DNA of 64,000 nucleotides from Blastochloris tepida (GTDB lineage Bacteria > Pseudomonadota > Alphaproteobacteria > Rhizobiales > Xanthobacteraceae): assembly GCF_003966715.1 (NCBI RefSeq), contig NZ_AP018907.1:360001-424000 (forward strand), read 5' to 3'. Under the pieces are notes generated by a model, which saw only the letters and a program-made list of their open reading frames with translations, did not search any database and was not told where the DNA came from. A program made the translations under genes and the position numbers. Positions 42,101-52,285 of this stretch are shown here, piece after piece; position 1 is the stretch's first letter, and every line of letters starts with the position of its first letter.

Positions 42101-44932
42101 ATGGACGATCTACTTCGCGAATTCCTGACCGAGACCAACGAGAGCTTGGATACGGTCGACGTTCAGCTTGTCCGGTTCGAACAGGACCCGAACGACAAGA
42201 AGATCCTCGACAATATCTTCCGTCTTGTTCACACCATCAAGGGAACCTGCGGCTTCCTCGGCCTGCCCCGGCTGGAAGCCCTGGCGCATGCCGCCGAGAC
42301 CCTGATGGGCAAGTTCCGTGACGGCATGCCGGTGACCGGCGAGGCGGTGACGCTGATCCTGTCCACCATCGACCGGCTGAAGCTGGTGCTGGACGGGCTG
42401 GAGCGCCAGGAGGAGGAGCCGGCCGGCTCCGACGAGGACCTGATCGGCCAGCTCGAACAGATGGCGCTCCACGGCGCCGCCGAGATCGCCGCGCCGCCCA
42501 CCGCGCCGGAGGCCGAGAGCCCGCAGGCGCAGCCGGAAGCGGAGCCGGAGACGGCTGTCGGCGTCCTGGTCGAGCAGACGCTGGAGCGGCCGCTGCGGCC
42601 GGGCGAGGTGTCGCTCGACGAGCTGGAGCGGGCGTTCCGCGAGACCGCGGTCGAGCTGCCGGAGCCGGTGGCCGAGCCGGCCCAGGTCGCGATGGACCTC
42701 GAAGCGGCCGACATCGAGGTGGTCGAGGCGAAGGCGCCCGAACCCATGGCAGCCGAGGCGAAGAAGCCCGAGCCCAATAAGGTCGAGGCCAAGACGCCTG
42801 AGGCCAAGAAGCCCGAGGTGAAGAAGCCCGAGGTGAAGAAGGCCGCTCCCAAGGCCGAGGACGACGACAAGGCGCCGGAGTCGATGGTCAAGAACCAGAG
42901 CATCCGCGTCAATGTCGAGACGCTCGAACACCTGATGACCATGGTGTCCGAGCTGGTGCTGACCCGCAATCAGCTGCTCGAAATCGTCCGCCGCCACGAG
43001 GATTCCGAATTCAAGGTGCCGCTGCAGCGGCTGTCCAACGTCACCGCCGAGCTGCAGGAAGGCGTGATGAAGACGCGCATGCAGCCGATCGGCAATGCGT
43101 GGCAGAAGCTGCCGCGCATCGTGCGCGACCTCGCCAACGAGCTTGGCAAGTCGATCGAGCTGGAATCCGTGGGCGCGGAGACCGAGCTCGACCGGCAGGT
43201 GCTCGACCTGATCAAGGACCCGCTCACCCACATGGTGCGCAACTCCGCCGACCACGGGCTCGAAGGCCCGGAGGAGCGGCGCGCCAACGGCAAGTCGGAG
43301 ACCGGAACCATCCGCCTGTCCGCCTTCCACGAGGGCGGCCACATCATCATCGAGATCGCCGACGACGGGCGCGGCCTCAACACCGAGAAGATCAAGGCCA
43401 AGGCGATCGCCAACGGGCTGGTCAGCGAGGCCGACGCCGAGAAGCTGTCGGAGAGCCAGATCCAGAAGTTCATCTTCGCGCCGGGCTTCTCGACCGCGGC
43501 CAAGGTGACCTCGGTGTCGGGGCGCGGCGTCGGCATGGACGTGGTGCGCACCAATATCGACCAGATCGGCGGCACCATCGATCTCAAGTCGGTCTATGGC
43601 GAAGGCACCACCGTCACCATCAAGATCCCGCTGACGCTCGCCATCGTCTCGGCGCTGATCGTCGAGGCCGGCGGCGACCGCTTCGCCATTCCGCAGCTGG
43701 CGGTGGTCGAGCTGGTGCGGGCGCAGACCAATTCCGACCACCGCATCGAGCGCATCAAGGACACCCCGGTGCTCCGCCTGCGCAACAAGCTTCTGCCGCT
43801 CGTGCATCTGAAGCGGCTGCTCAAGATCGACGGCGGCCAGAAGCTCGACGAGGAGTCCGGCTTCATCGTGGTGACGCAGGTCGGCAACCAGACCTTCGGC
43901 ATCGTGGTCGACGGCGTGTTCCACACCGAGGAAATCGTCGTCAAGCCGATGTCCTCGAAGCTGCGCCACATCCCGATGTTCTCCGGCAACACCATTCTCG
44001 GCGACGGCTCGGTGATCATGATCATCGATCCGAACGGCATCGCCGCGGCGTTCGGCGCCGGCACCGAGGCGCACCGCGCCGAGGAGGACGATGCCGAGGC
44101 GGCGCACGCGCAGGCCGCCGGTCAGACGCTGTCGATGCTGGTGTTCCGCGCCGGCTCGCCCGAGCCCAAGGCGGTGCCGCTGTCGCTGGTGACGCGCCTG
44201 GAGGAGATCGACGCGACCAAGATCGAGCGTTCCAACGGCCGCTGGCTGGTGCAGTATCGTGGCAGCCTGATGCCGCTGGTCACCGTCAATCCGCACGTCA
44301 CGGTGCGCAGCGAGGGAACCCAGCCGATGCTGGTGTTCTCCGAGGCCGGCCGCTCGATGGGCCTCGTCGTCGACGAGATCGTCGACATCGTCGAGGATCG
44401 CCTCAACATCGAGGTGGCGAGCGAGCAGCCGGGCGTGCTCGGCTCGGCGGTGATCAAGGGTCAGGCGACCGAGGTCATCGACATCGGCCACTATCTGCCG
44501 ATGGCGTTCGAGGACTGGATGTCGCGCAAGTCGATCCGCGTCGGCGGTCCGTCGCCGAAGCTGCTGTTCGTCGACGACTCGCCGTTCTTCCGCAACATGC
44601 TGACGCCGGTGCTGCGGGCGGCGGGCTACGAGGTGGTGGCCTGCACCGACGGCGAGGCGGCGCTGGCGACGCTGAAGCAGGATCCGCGCTTCGACATCGT
44701 CGTCGCCGACGTCGAGATGCCGGGCATGGACGGCTTCGAGCTGGCCGAGCAGGTCAAGGCCGATCCGCGCACCAAGCACATGCCGATGATCGCGCTGTCG
44801 TCGGTGGCGACGCCCGCCTCCATCGAGCGCGGCCGCAGCGTCGGCTTCGACGATCACATCGCCAAGTTCGACCGCCAGGGCCTGATCGCCGCGCTCAAGG
44901 AATGCTCGGTCGAGTGGGAGAAGGCGGCGTGA
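42101..44932 (+). CDS. cheA: Hybrid chemotaxis kinase CheA with C-terminal receiver
   Basis: A 943-residue cytoplasmic histidine kinase for flagellar chemotaxis. Domains in order: P1/Hpt with His44 (VHTIKGTCGF), a long acidic and Ala/Pro/Lys-rich linker (about 130-275, with KKPEVKKPEV repeats), P3 dimer helices, P4 kinase (MVRNSADHGLE, DDGRGLN, GRGVGMDVV), a P5 CheW-like domain, a second CheW-like domain (about 675-800), and a receiver with phospho-Asp in VVADVEMPGMDG. Double P5 plus REC is the alphaproteobacterial hybrid form. ATG 42101 (MDDLLREF) fits the family; 42077 is possible. Confidence 0.95.
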   Translation: MDDLLREFLTETNESLDTVDVQLVRFEQDPNDKKILDNIFRLVHTIKGTCGFLGLPRLEALAHAAETLMGKFRDGMPVTGEAVTLILSTIDRLKLVLDGLERQEEEPAGSDEDLIGQLEQMALHGAAEIAAPPTAPEAESPQAQPEAEPETAVGVLVEQTLERPLRPGEVSLDELERAFRETAVELPEPVAEPAQVAMDLEAADIEVVEAKAPEPMAAEAKKPEPNKVEAKTPEAKKPEVKKPEVKKAAPKAEDDDKAPESMVKNQSIRVNVETLEHLMTMVSELVLTRNQLLEIVRRHEDSEFKVPLQRLSNVTAELQEGVMKTRMQPIGNAWQKLPRIVRDLANELGKSIELESVGAETELDRQVLDLIKDPLTHMVRNSADHGLEGPEERRANGKSETGTIRLSAFHEGGHIIIEIADDGRGLNTEKIKAKAIANGLVSEADAEKLSESQIQKFIFAPGFSTAAKVTSVSGRGVGMDVVRTNIDQIGGTIDLKSVYGEGTTVTIKIPLTLAIVSALIVEAGGDRFAIPQLAVVELVRAQTNSDHRIERIKDTPVLRLRNKLLPLVHLKRLLKIDGGQKLDEESGFIVVTQVGNQTFGIVVDGVFHTEEIVVKPMSSKLRHIPMFSGNTILGDGSVIMIIDPNGIAAAFGAGTEAHRAEEDDAEAAHAQAAGQTLSMLVFRAGSPEPKAVPLSLVTRLEEIDATKIERSNGRWLVQYRGSLMPLVTVNPHVTVRSEGTQPMLVFSEAGRSMGLVVDEIVDIVEDRLNIEVASEQPGVLGSAVIKGQATEVIDIGHYLPMAFEDWMSRKSIRVGGPSPKLLFVDDSPFFRNMLTPVLRAAGYEVVACTDGEAALATLKQDPRFDIVVADVEMPGMDGFELAEQVKADPRTKHMPMIALSSVATPASIERGRSVGFDDHIAKFDRQGLIAALKECSVEWEKAA

Positions 44933-44949
44933 GCGGCGAGGGAACCACC

Positions 44950-45411
44950 ATGACCACGGCAATGAGCCAGGACACCACGGAATTCGTCACCGTGCTGATC
45001 GGCGGGCAGCTGTTCGGGCTTCCCATCGAGCGCGTGCACGACGTGTTCATGCCCGACCGGCTGACGCGCGTGCCGCTGGCGGCGCCGGAGCTGGCCGGCG
45101 TGCTCAATCTGCGCGGCCGCATCGTCACCGCCATCGACATGCGGGTGCGGCTCGGGCTGCCCGCCCGCGACGACGGCAAGACCAACATGGCTGTCGGCAT
45201 CGAGCACAAGGGCGAAAGCTACGGCCTGCTGATCGATCAGGTCGGCGAGGTGCTGAAGGTGTCGGAAGCGACGCACGAGGCCAATCCGGCCAATCTCGAT
45301 CCGCGCTGGGCGCGGGTGTCGGCCGGCGTGCATCGCCTCGACGGCCAGTTGATGGTGATCCTCGATGTCGATCGGGTGCTCGACAACGGCATCGACGCCC
45401 TCGCGGCCTGA
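44950..45411 (+). CDS. cheW: Chemotaxis adaptor CheW
   Basis: A 153-residue scaffold linking chemoreceptors to CheA. The SH3-like fold is shown by FVTVLIGGQLFGLPIERVHDVF, LAGVLNLRGRIVTAIDMR and LLIDQVGEVLKV. GAGGGA precedes ATG 44950; a GTG overlapping the cheA stop is an alternative 21 bases upstream. Second gene of cheAWYBR. Confidence 0.95.
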   Translation: MTTAMSQDTTEFVTVLIGGQLFGLPIERVHDVFMPDRLTRVPLAAPELAGVLNLRGRIVTAIDMRVRLGLPARDDGKTNMAVGIEHKGESYGLLIDQVGEVLKVSEATHEANPANLDPRWARVSAGVHRLDGQLMVILDVDRVLDNGIDALAA

Positions 45412-45425
45412 ACGGAGTGGATGAC

Positions 45426-45791
<366 letters not shown>

Positions 45792-45867
45792 GCCGCGCCG
45801 ATCCGGCACGGGCCGCGTGCGTGGTGCGCGGGCCCGGACCCATTCCCCCTTGCGACGCGTGCCGAAG

Positions 45868-47019
45868 ATGACTGCCACCGCTCCGATCCTCGCCTCCACC
45901 GACCAGCCGATCCGCGTGATGATCGTGGACGACGCCGTCGTCGTGCGCGGCCTCGTGTCGCGGTGGCTGGCCGAGGAGACGGGCGTCGAGGTCGTGGCCT
46001 CGCTGCGCAACGGCCGCGAGGCGGTCGACCAGTTCAACCGCTACGATCCGGACGTGGTGGTGCTGGACATCGAGATGCCCGAGCTCGACGGCATCTCCAC
46101 CCTGCCGCTGCTGCTTGAGAAGAAACGCGATCTCATCGTCATAATGGCGTCGACGCTGACGCGCCGCAACGCCGAGATCTCGCTCAAGGCGCTGTCGCTC
46201 GGCGCCGCCGACTACATCCCCAAGCCCGAGACCAACCGCGACGTCACCACCTCGACGACGTTCCGCCGCGAGCTGGTCGACAAGATCAAGAGCCTCGCCG
46301 CGCGCCGCCGCCGCACCGCGCCGCGGCCGGCGCCGGCCGTGGCGCCGGTGGCCGGCCGGCCGGCCGCACCGCCCTTGACGCCGCGCCTCGGGCCGCTGCC
46401 CGCCGACATCAGGCTGCGGCCGTTTCCGCCGACGCCGCCGCGCGTCATCGCCATCGGCTCGTCGACCGGCGGGCCGCAGGCGCTGCAGGTGGTGCTGAAG
46501 GGGCTGGCGCCGATCGCGGCGCGCTTTCCCATCATCATCACCCAGCACATGCCGCCGACCTTCACCACCATTCTCGCCGAGCATCTCGGCCGCGCCAGTG
46601 GCCGGCCGGCGCACGAGGGCATCGACGGCGAGCCGATCACCGCCGGCACCATCTATGTCGCGCCGGGCGGCCGCCACATGGTCATCAAGCGCGTCAACAA
46701 CGTGCCGGTGATCGGGCTCGAGGACGGGCCGCCGGTGAACTACTGCAAGCCGGCGGTCGACCCGCTGTTCGCTTCGGCCGCCGACGCCTATGGCGCGGGC
46801 CTGCTCGCGGTCGTGCTCACCGGCATGGGCTCGGACGGCGCCCATGGCGCGGGCGACGTCGTCGCCCATGGCGGGGGGGTCATCGCCCAGGACGAGGCGA
46901 CCAGCGTCGTCTGGGGCATGCCCGGCGCCACCGCTCATTCCGGGGTGTGTTCGGCGGTGCTGCCGCTCAATGACATCGCCCCGCGCATCATCCGTCTCGC
47001 ATCGGGAGATCGCCTGTGA
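45868..47019 (+). CDS. cheB: Protein-glutamate methylesterase CheB
   Basis: A 383-residue enzyme that demethylates and deamidates chemoreceptors. The N-terminal receiver has phospho-Asp67 ([13 protein letters not shown]); a Pro/Arg/Ala-rich linker (about 150-190) leads to the esterase domain with catalytic Ser in [10 protein letters not shown], His in TQHMPPTFT and Asp in [14 protein letters not shown] 45868 gives MTATAPIL. Its end overlaps cheR by 4 bases. Confidence 0.95.
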   Translation: MTATAPILASTDQPIRVMIVDDAVVVRGLVSRWLAEETGVEVVASLRNGREAVDQFNRYDPDVVVLDIEMPELDGISTLPLLLEKKRDLIVIMASTLTRRNAEISLKALSLGAADYIPKPETNRDVTTSTTFRRELVDKIKSLAARRRRTAPRPAPAVAPVAGRPAAPPLTPRLGPLPADIRLRPFPPTPPRVIAIGSSTGGPQALQVVLKGLAPIAARFPIIITQHMPPTFTTILAEHLGRASGRPAHEGIDGEPITAGTIYVAPGGRHMVIKRVNNVPVIGLEDGPPVNYCKPAVDPLFASAADAYGAGLLAVVLTGMGSDGAHGAGDVVAHGGGVIAQDEATSVVWGMPGATAHSGVCSAVLPLNDIAPRIIRLASGDRL

Positions 47020-47891
47020 CGCCGCTCGATTACGAGTATCTGCGCAAGTTCCTCAAGGAGCGCTCCGGGCTGCTGCTGTCCAACGACAAGCAGTATCTCA
47101 TCGAAAGCCGCCTGCTGCCGGTGGCGCGGAAGGCGGGGCTCGCCTCGATCTCCGATCTCGTCGCCAAGCTGAAGGCGCCGGGCGCCGAGCGGCTCGCGGT
47201 CGAGGTCACCGAGGCGATGACCACCAACGAGTCGTTCTTCTTCCGCGACAAGGTGCCGTTCGACCATTTCCGCGACACCATGCTGCCGAAGGCGATGGCG
47301 CTGCGGGCCAAGGAGCGCCGCCTGCGCATCTGGTGCGCGGCTGCCTCCACCGGCCAGGAGCCCTATTCGCTGGCCATCCTGCTCAAGGAGGCCGCCGACA
47401 GACTGGTCGGCTGGCGGGTCGAGATCATCGGCACCGACCTGTCGAACGAGGTGCTGGAGAAGGCCAGGGCCGGCGTCTACAGCCAGTTCGAGGTGCAGCG
47501 CGGCCTGCCGATCCAGATGCTGGTGAAGTATTTCGACCAGTCCGGCGACATCTGGCAGATCAAGCCCGAGATCCGGGCGATGGTGCAGTACCGGCCGCTC
47601 AACCTGCTGAACGATTTCTCGTCGCTCGGCACGTTCGACATCGTGTTCTGCCGCAACGTGCTGATCTATTTCGACCAGGACACCAAGATCGACGTGCTGA
47701 AGCGGATCGCCAAGATCACCGTGCCGGAAGGCTTCCTGGTGCTCGGCGCCGCCGAGACGGTGGTGGGCCTCACCGACGCCTTCGTGCCGGTGCCGGACAA
47801 GCGCGGTCTCTATCAGCCCAATGTCAGCGGCAAGCCGGGGCTCGGCTCGATCGGCCAGCCGCGCCTCGCGGCGGCGGGCGCGCGGGTGTGA
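47016..47891 (+). CDS. cheR: Chemoreceptor methyltransferase CheR
   Basis: A 291-residue SAM-dependent methyltransferase: N-terminal helical domain ([18 protein letters not shown] in part), [13 protein letters not shown] motif [32 protein letters not shown] and [10 protein letters not shown]. It starts at GTG 47016 within the cheB stop (GTGA), after GGAGA. Last gene of the chemotaxis operon; no cheD or receptor gene is present here. Confidence 0.95.
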   Translation: MTPLDYEYLRKFLKERSGLLLSNDKQYLIESRLLPVARKAGLASISDLVAKLKAPGAERLAVEVTEAMTTNESFFFRDKVPFDHFRDTMLPKAMALRAKERRLRIWCAAASTGQEPYSLAILLKEAADRLVGWRVEIIGTDLSNEVLEKARAGVYSQFEVQRGLPIQMLVKYFDQSGDIWQIKPEIRAMVQYRPLNLLNDFSSLGTFDIVFCRNVLIYFDQDTKIDVLKRIAKITVPEGFLVLGAAETVVGLTDAFVPVPDKRGLYQPNVSGKPGLGSIGQPRLAAAGARV

Positions 47892-48016
47892 TCCGGTTTC
47901 CGGCTGATCAAGCCGGAGAACCGTATTCCGATCGCCGAAAAATCCCTTCCAACTCAAGGATTTTTCGGCGAGACCGTTTCCGGTATCCCGAAGGGATCAA
48001 CCGGAAACCGTATGAT
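47889..48016 (-). repeat. Three-hairpin repeat, copy 5
   Basis: Full copy in the opposite orientation: H3 (CGGTTTCCGGCTGATCAAGC...), H2 (CGCCGAAAAATCC/GGATTTTTCGGCGAGA), then H1 (CCGTTTCCGG/CCGGAAACCGT around TATCCCGAAGGGATCAA). It begins inside the cheR stop codon. Confidence 0.9.
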
Positions 48017-48042
48017 CCGTTGTGGATGGCCGCCGCGTCCGC

Positions 48043-48486
48043 TCAATATGTCGCGTAAGGGCGAGTGCCGCCCCGAAGATCGATCAGCAGGACATCGAAG
48101 CGTTCGCGCGGGGCGCCTTCCATGCCGGGCGAGCCGCCGGGCATGCCCGGCACCGTGAGACCGCGGGCCGGCGCATTCTCGGCGATCAGCCGCCGGATGT
48201 CGGCGGCCGGGACGTGACCTTCCACGACATAGCCGCCGACCAGCGCCGTGTGGCACGAGGCGAGTGCATCGGTGATTCCGCGTGCGCGCTTCAGTGCGGC
48301 GAGGGCGTCGGCTGCGAGATCGTGGGTTCGCACCCGGAAACCGTTCGCCTCGAGGTGGCGCACCCAGGCGCCGCAGCATCCGCAGGACGGATCGCTGTAG
48401 ACGTCGATGTCGGGCGCCGCCGCCCAGGCCCGCCGGGGTGCGAGGGCGAGGAGGCCGAGGGCGAGGACGGCGCGGCGATGGAGCAT
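48043..48486 (-). CDS. DUF411 exported metal-binding protein
   Basis: A 147-residue predicted periplasmic protein: signal peptide (1-23) then CGCCGAWVRHLEANGFRV, the conserved Cys motif of DUF411, followed by CHTALVGGYVVEGHVP and GLTVPGMPGGSPGME. DUF411 proteins are linked with copper handling by their Cys, His and Met content; role here inferred. ATG 48486 starts the signal; the frame extends upstream to 48546. Confidence 0.87.
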   Translation of the reverse strand: MLHRRAVLALGLLALAPRRAWAAAPDIDVYSDPSCGCCGAWVRHLEANGFRVRTHDLAADALAALKRARGITDALASCHTALVGGYVVEGHVPAADIRRLIAENAPARGLTVPGMPGGSPGMEGAPRERFDVLLIDLRGGTRPYATY

Positions 48487-48554
48487 GGCGGCCTCCCGGA
48501 TGACGCGGCGACGCGACAGCTTCGGACGGCCTGAACGCACCGTCAACTGCCGTT

Positions 48555-48598
48555 AGAGCGTGATCCGATCTGACCGCATCAGGGCGGAGAATGCTCTA
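48555..48598. repeat. Short Rhizobiales-type repeat (AGAGCGTGATCCGATC... GGAGAATGCTCT)
   Basis: A fragment of the same family as the unit at 31686-31753, sharing GCGGAGAATGCT-type sequence and the TGATCCGA...GCATCAG core with 31666-31684. Confidence 0.6.
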
Positions 48599-48614
48599 TT
48601 GGAGCCCGGAATAC

Positions 48615-48638
48615 AAAAGGCCCCGCGTGAGCGGGGCC
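48615..48638 (-). terminator. Intrinsic terminator of ctrA
   Basis: On the minus strand GGCCCCGC, loop TCAC and GCGGGGCC make an 8-bp GC stem followed by TTTT. It lies 28 bases beyond the ctrA stop. Confidence 0.88.
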
Positions 48639-48665
48639 AGGACGGGGGGCTTGCGGAAGAGGGTC

Positions 48666-49367
48666 TCAGGCTGGAATACGCTCGTCGGTGTCGGACGGCT
48701 CGCGCAGCACGTAGCCGCGGCCCCACACGGTCTCGATGTAGTTTTTGCCGTTGGAGGCGTTGGCCAGCTTCTTGCGCAGCTTGCAGATGAAGACGTCGAT
48801 GATCTTCAGCTCCGGCTCGTCCATGCCGCCATAGAGATGGTTGAGGAACATCTCCTTGGTCAGCGTCGTGCCCTTGCGCAGGCTGAGGAGTTCCAGCATC
48901 TGGTACTCCTTGCCGGTGAGATGGACGCGGGCGCCGTGCACCTCGACGGTCTTGGTGTCGAGATTGACGATCAGGTCGCCGGTGGCGATGACCGATTGGG
49001 CGTGCCCCTTCGAGCGCCGCACGATGGCGTGGATGCGCGCGATCAGCTCGTCCTTGTGGAACGGCTTGGTCAGGTAGTCGTCGGCGCCGAAGCCGAGACC
49101 CTTCACCTTGTCCTCGATGCCGGCGAGGCCGGAGAGGATCAGGATGGGCGTCTTGACCTTGGAGACGCGCAGGGTGCGCAGCACCTCGTAGCCGGACATG
49201 TCCGGCAAGTTGAGGTCGAGCAGGATGATGTCGTAGTCGTAGAGCTTGCCCAAGTCGACGCCTTCCTCACCGAGGTCGGTCGTATAGACGTTGAAGCTCT
49301 CCGACTTGAGCATCAGCTCGATGCTCTGCGCGGTCGCGCTGTCGTCCTCAATCAGCAGGACACGCAT
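48666..49367 (-). CDS. ctrA: Cell-cycle master response regulator CtrA
   Basis: A 233-residue OmpR-type regulator that controls flagellar, chemotaxis and division genes in alphaproteobacteria. The receiver has acidic EDD (7-9), phospho-Asp51 ([13 protein letters not shown]) and Lys in YLTKPF; the winged-helix DNA-binding domain includes [12 protein letters not shown] and [29 protein letters not shown], both diagnostic of CtrA. Here it sits between the che operon and fliI and diverges from fliI. ChpT nearby is its likely phosphodonor. Confidence 0.98.
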   Translation of the reverse strand: MRVLLIEDDSATAQSIELMLKSESFNVYTTDLGEEGVDLGKLYDYDIILLDLNLPDMSGYEVLRTLRVSKVKTPILILSGLAGIEDKVKGLGFGADDYLTKPFHKDELIARIHAIVRRSKGHAQSVIATGDLIVNLDTKTVEVHGARVHLTGKEYQMLELLSLRKGTTLTKEMFLNHLYGGMDEPELKIIDVFICKLRKKLANASNGKNYIETVWGRGYVLREPSDTDERIPA

Positions 49368-49442
49368 AAGTATCCCCTTCCCGCCAATAAGCGGCGACCC
49401 GGACCCCAGCCGCTCGTCTCACGAACTCGGTTCGGAACAATC

Positions 49443-49533
49443 GATTCGATCCTAACGAACGATGGTTAACAAAGTCTGATTCGGCGGCGCAATAGGCCCC
49501 TGCACGACTCCTTACGAATCACGCTAAGATTCG
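49443..49533. promoter_or_regulatory. Cluster of five GANTC sites upstream of ctrA
   Basis: GANTC, the CcrM methylation target, occurs at 49443, 49478, 49506, 49516 and 49529, five times in 91 bases, and nowhere else in the ctrA-fliI gap. In Caulobacter CcrM methylation of a ctrA promoter tunes its firing after replication. No clean TTAA-N7-TTAA CtrA box was found; GGTTAAC lies at 49464. Confidence 0.6.
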
Positions 49534-49741
49534 TCCATCGACCGCGTTTCGTATCGCACCCCGTTCATGCATCGCCGGAGGAATTCCGCATAAATGGTTT
49601 GTCCGTTGAGACCTTTGGCCGCTGCTGCCGACCGTCTCCCCGAACCGGACCGATTATTAACGAGGCGGGTAAACAAATCGTTTACTCCGGCGGCGCCTTT
49701 GCGGCGATCCACCAAATTGCCGCCATTCGAGGGACCGAGAC

Positions 49742-51070
49742 ATGAAGGCGCTGGCCGATCAGATCGCCGAGATCGGCGCGGTGGAGATCTATGGCCGCGT
49801 CGCCACGGTGCGCGGCCTGCTGGTCGAGGTCGCCGGGCCGGTCAATTCGATGCCGATCGGCGCGCGCATCTCGGTGGAGACGGCGCCGGGGCGCGCGATC
49901 CCCTGCGAGGTGGTCGGCTTCGTCGCCGGCCGGGCGCTGCTGATGCCGTTCTCCGACCTTGAGGGCGTGCGGCGCGGCTGCCGGGCCATCGTGTCGCCGG
50001 TGGTGCCGAGCGTGCGGCCCTCGGCCGGCTGGCTGGGCCGGGTCGTCAACGCCATGGGCGAGCCGGTGGACGGCAAGGGGCCGCTGCCGCCAGGTGCCGA
50101 GCCCTATCCGTTCCGCAATTCGCCGCCCTCCGCCCATGCCCGCCGCCGGGTCGGCGGGCCGCTCGATCTCGGGGTGCGGGCGTTGAACACCTTCCTCACC
50201 TGCTGCCGCGGCCAGCGCATGGGCATCTTCGCCGGCTCCGGCGTCGGCAAGTCGGTGCTGCTGTCGATGCTGGCGCGGAACACCGTGGCCGATGTGTCGG
50301 TGATCGGCCTGGTCGGCGAGCGCGGCCGCGAGGTCAAGGAGTTCCTGGAGGACGATCTCGGCGAGGAGGGGCTCAAGCGGGCGGTGGTGGTGGTGGCCAC
50401 CTCCGACGAGCCGGCCCTGATGCGCCGGCAGGCGGCCTATCTGACGCTGGCGATCGCCGAATATTTTCGCGACCAGGGCGCCGACGTGCTGTGCATGATG
50501 GATTCGGTCACCCGCTTCGCCATGGCGCAGCGTGAGATCGGCCTCTCCACCGGCGAGCCGCCGACCGCCAAGGGCTATACGCCCACCGTGTTCACCGAGC
50601 TGCCGCGGCTGCTGGAGCGCGCCGGCCCCGGGGTCGGCGAGGGCACCATCACCGGCATCTTCTCGGTGCTGGTGGATGGCGACGACCACAACGAGCCGGT
50701 GGCCGACGCGGTGCGCGGGATTCTCGACGGCCATATCGTGATGGAGCGGTCGATCGCCGAGCGCGGGCGCTATCCGGCGATCAATGTGCTGAAGTCGGTG
50801 TCGCGCACCATGCCGCGGTCCTGCGACCCGGCCTATTGGCCGGCGGTGCAGCGGGCCAAGCGGGTGCTCGCCACCTATGCCGACATGGAGGAGCTGATCC
50901 GGCTCGGCGCCTACCGGGCCGGCGCCAGCCCCGAGGTGGACGAGGCGATCGGGCTCACGCCGGCGCTGGAGACGTTCCTGGCCCAGGCCAAGGACGATTC
51001 CACCTCGCTCGCCGACGGCTACCGCCGGCTGGCCGAGATCGTCGGCGTGGCGAAGGCCGGGACGAAATGA
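49742..51070 (+). CDS. fliI: Flagellar export ATPase FliI
   Basis: A 442-residue F1-beta-like ATPase that energises the flagellar type III export gate. Walker A is AGSGVGKS (about 164-171), Walker [13 protein letters not shown], and [16 protein letters not shown] and [20 protein letters not shown] are conserved in FliI/YscN proteins. ATG 49742 follows GAGGGACCGAGAC. fliJ lies downstream after a 368-base gap, longer than usual. Confidence 0.97.
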   Translation: MKALADQIAEIGAVEIYGRVATVRGLLVEVAGPVNSMPIGARISVETAPGRAIPCEVVGFVAGRALLMPFSDLEGVRRGCRAIVSPVVPSVRPSAGWLGRVVNAMGEPVDGKGPLPPGAEPYPFRNSPPSAHARRRVGGPLDLGVRALNTFLTCCRGQRMGIFAGSGVGKSVLLSMLARNTVADVSVIGLVGERGREVKEFLEDDLGEEGLKRAVVVVATSDEPALMRRQAAYLTLAIAEYFRDQGADVLCMMDSVTRFAMAQREIGLSTGEPPTAKGYTPTVFTELPRLLERAGPGVGEGTITGIFSVLVDGDDHNEPVADAVRGILDGHIVMERSIAERGRYPAINVLKSVSRTMPRSCDPAYWPAVQRAKRVLATYADMEELIRLGAYRAGASPEVDEAIGLTPALETFLAQAKDDSTSLADGYRRLAEIVGVAKAGTK

Positions 51071-51438
51071 TGCTGCCTCCAGCTTGAGCAGCCGGAAGCC
51101 TTATAACGTAACGTCAGGTTGCCGGCGCAGCCGGCGACAATTCCCGATCGATCTTAAGGTTTACCGGAGATCACCTCGGGTCCCTCGGTAGGTGGCTCTA
51201 TCTTATCTTATTGTTTTCAAGGGATATTCCTGCGGGTGGGCTTTGGCGCGCCGGCCCCTGAAGCCGGATTTCGCATCTTTCGCGAGCCGGGGCGAGGCCA
51301 CTCCCGCGGCCGGATTTCAGATCGGCGGTTTCCCGGTAACCAAAGTTCAACGCCTCGCCCCTATGGTCAGGACGTTCAGCTGCATCCTGCCGTTGTCCCG
51401 ATTTCGAAGGCGATCTGCCGCATTCCAGTGTCGAGTCC
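51071..51438. other. Unusual gap between fliI and fliJ
   Basis: A 368-base stretch without a credible gene, partly AT-rich (TATCTTATCTTATTG at about 51199). A hairpin GTTGCCGGCG/CGCCGGCGAC-like near 51118-51143 could end fliI transcripts. It may hold a separate fliJ promoter. Confidence 0.4.
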
Positions 51439-51846
51439 ATGAAGTCGCGTGAAACGCTCATCCGCTTGAAACGCTTCCAGGTCGACGAACGTCGCCGGCA
51501 TGTGGTTCAGATCGAGTCCATGATCGCCGATTTCGAGCGGATGGCCTCCGATCTCGACCGCGAGATCCTGACCGAACAGGAACGCGCCGGCATCGACGAT
51601 CCCGGCCATTTCGCCTATCCGACCTACGCCAAGGCGGCGATGACGCGGCGCGACAATCTGCGCCGGTCGGCCGACGAGCTGCGGGCCCAGCTCGACGACG
51701 CCCGCGCGCAACTGGGCGAGGCGTTCGAGGAGCTGAAGAAGGTCGAGATCCTCGAGGAGCGCGACCAGGAGCGTGAGCGGCTGGTCGAGGCGGCGCGCGA
51801 GCAGGTCGAGCTCGACCGCATCGGCGCCCAATTGCGCCACGCCTGA
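51439..51846 (+). CDS. fliJ: Flagellar export chaperone FliJ
   Basis: A 135-residue all-helical coiled-coil protein (RLKRFQVDERRRHVVQIESMIADFERMASDLDREI in parts) matching alphaproteobacterial FliJ, which inserts in the FliI ring like the gamma stalk of ATP synthase. ATG 51439 has no strong ribosome site. Size and position after fliI support the call; sequence conservation in this family is low. Confidence 0.88.
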   Translation: MKSRETLIRLKRFQVDERRRHVVQIESMIADFERMASDLDREILTEQERAGIDDPGHFAYPTYAKAAMTRRDNLRRSADELRAQLDDARAQLGEAFEELKKVEILEERDQERERLVEAAREQVELDRIGAQLRHA

Positions 51847-52020
51847 TATCAACGGCCGGCGTTCGCTGCCGTTGGCAGGATCGGCGTTCCGGCCCCGCAG
51901 GGCCGGACGTCCGCCTGGAACCTCCCCGACACTGAACAACGCTCCCTTGCCGGCCTCCCCGGCGAGGGATTTGCCGTTGGCGCGCATCGGGATGGGCGGG
52001 ATGTGCGCCCGCGGCCCTCT

Positions 52021-52145
52021 CATACGGTTTTCGGCTGATCAGCCGGAGAACCGTATTCCGATCGCCGAAAAACCCGTTATCGAACAAGGGGTTTTCGGCG
52101 AGACTGTTTCCGGTATCCCGAAGGGATCAACCGGAAACCGTATCA
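52021..52145 (-). repeat. Three-hairpin repeat, copy 6
   Basis: Full copy, same orientation as copy 5: H3 (ATACGGTTTTCGGCTGATCAGCCGGAGAACCGTAT, an almost perfect palindrome in this copy), H2 (CGCCGAAAAACCC/GGGGTTTTCGGCGAG), H1 (CTGTTTCCGG/CCGGAAACCG). Confidence 0.9.
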
Positions 52146-52206
52146 GCCGCCGGCATCGGCGGCCAAGCTTCCGGCGTGTTCCCATCGCGTGGGCGGGAGG
52201 CGGACA

Positions 52207-52248
52207 AAAAAGAAGCCCCTCACGCCGGAGCGGGAGAGGCCAGAGGGG
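52207..52248 (-). terminator. Possible intrinsic terminator of the 52286 gene
   Basis: On the minus strand CCCCTCTGG...GAGGGGC forms a GC-rich stem followed by TTCTTTTTT, 38 bases past the gene's stop. Confidence 0.55.
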
Positions 52249-52285
52249 AGGTTATTCGAAATCGCTGGGTGCGGTCAGGTGGCGC

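Noticed and set aside
42110..44962. A 950-codon open frame antisense to cheA
   Set aside because: Composition (Leu, Arg, His, Asp repeats) is the mirror of cheA codons and no family is recognisable.
49441..49680. CtrA binding boxes (TTAA-N7-TTAA) in the ctrA-fliI gap
   Set aside because: TAAC and TTAAC pairs occur at 49453-49468 and TTAAC...GTAAAC at 49657-49674, but spacing does not match the consensus.
49524..49715. A 63-codon frame between ctrA and fliI
   Set aside because: No ribosome site or family match; it overlaps the presumed promoter region.
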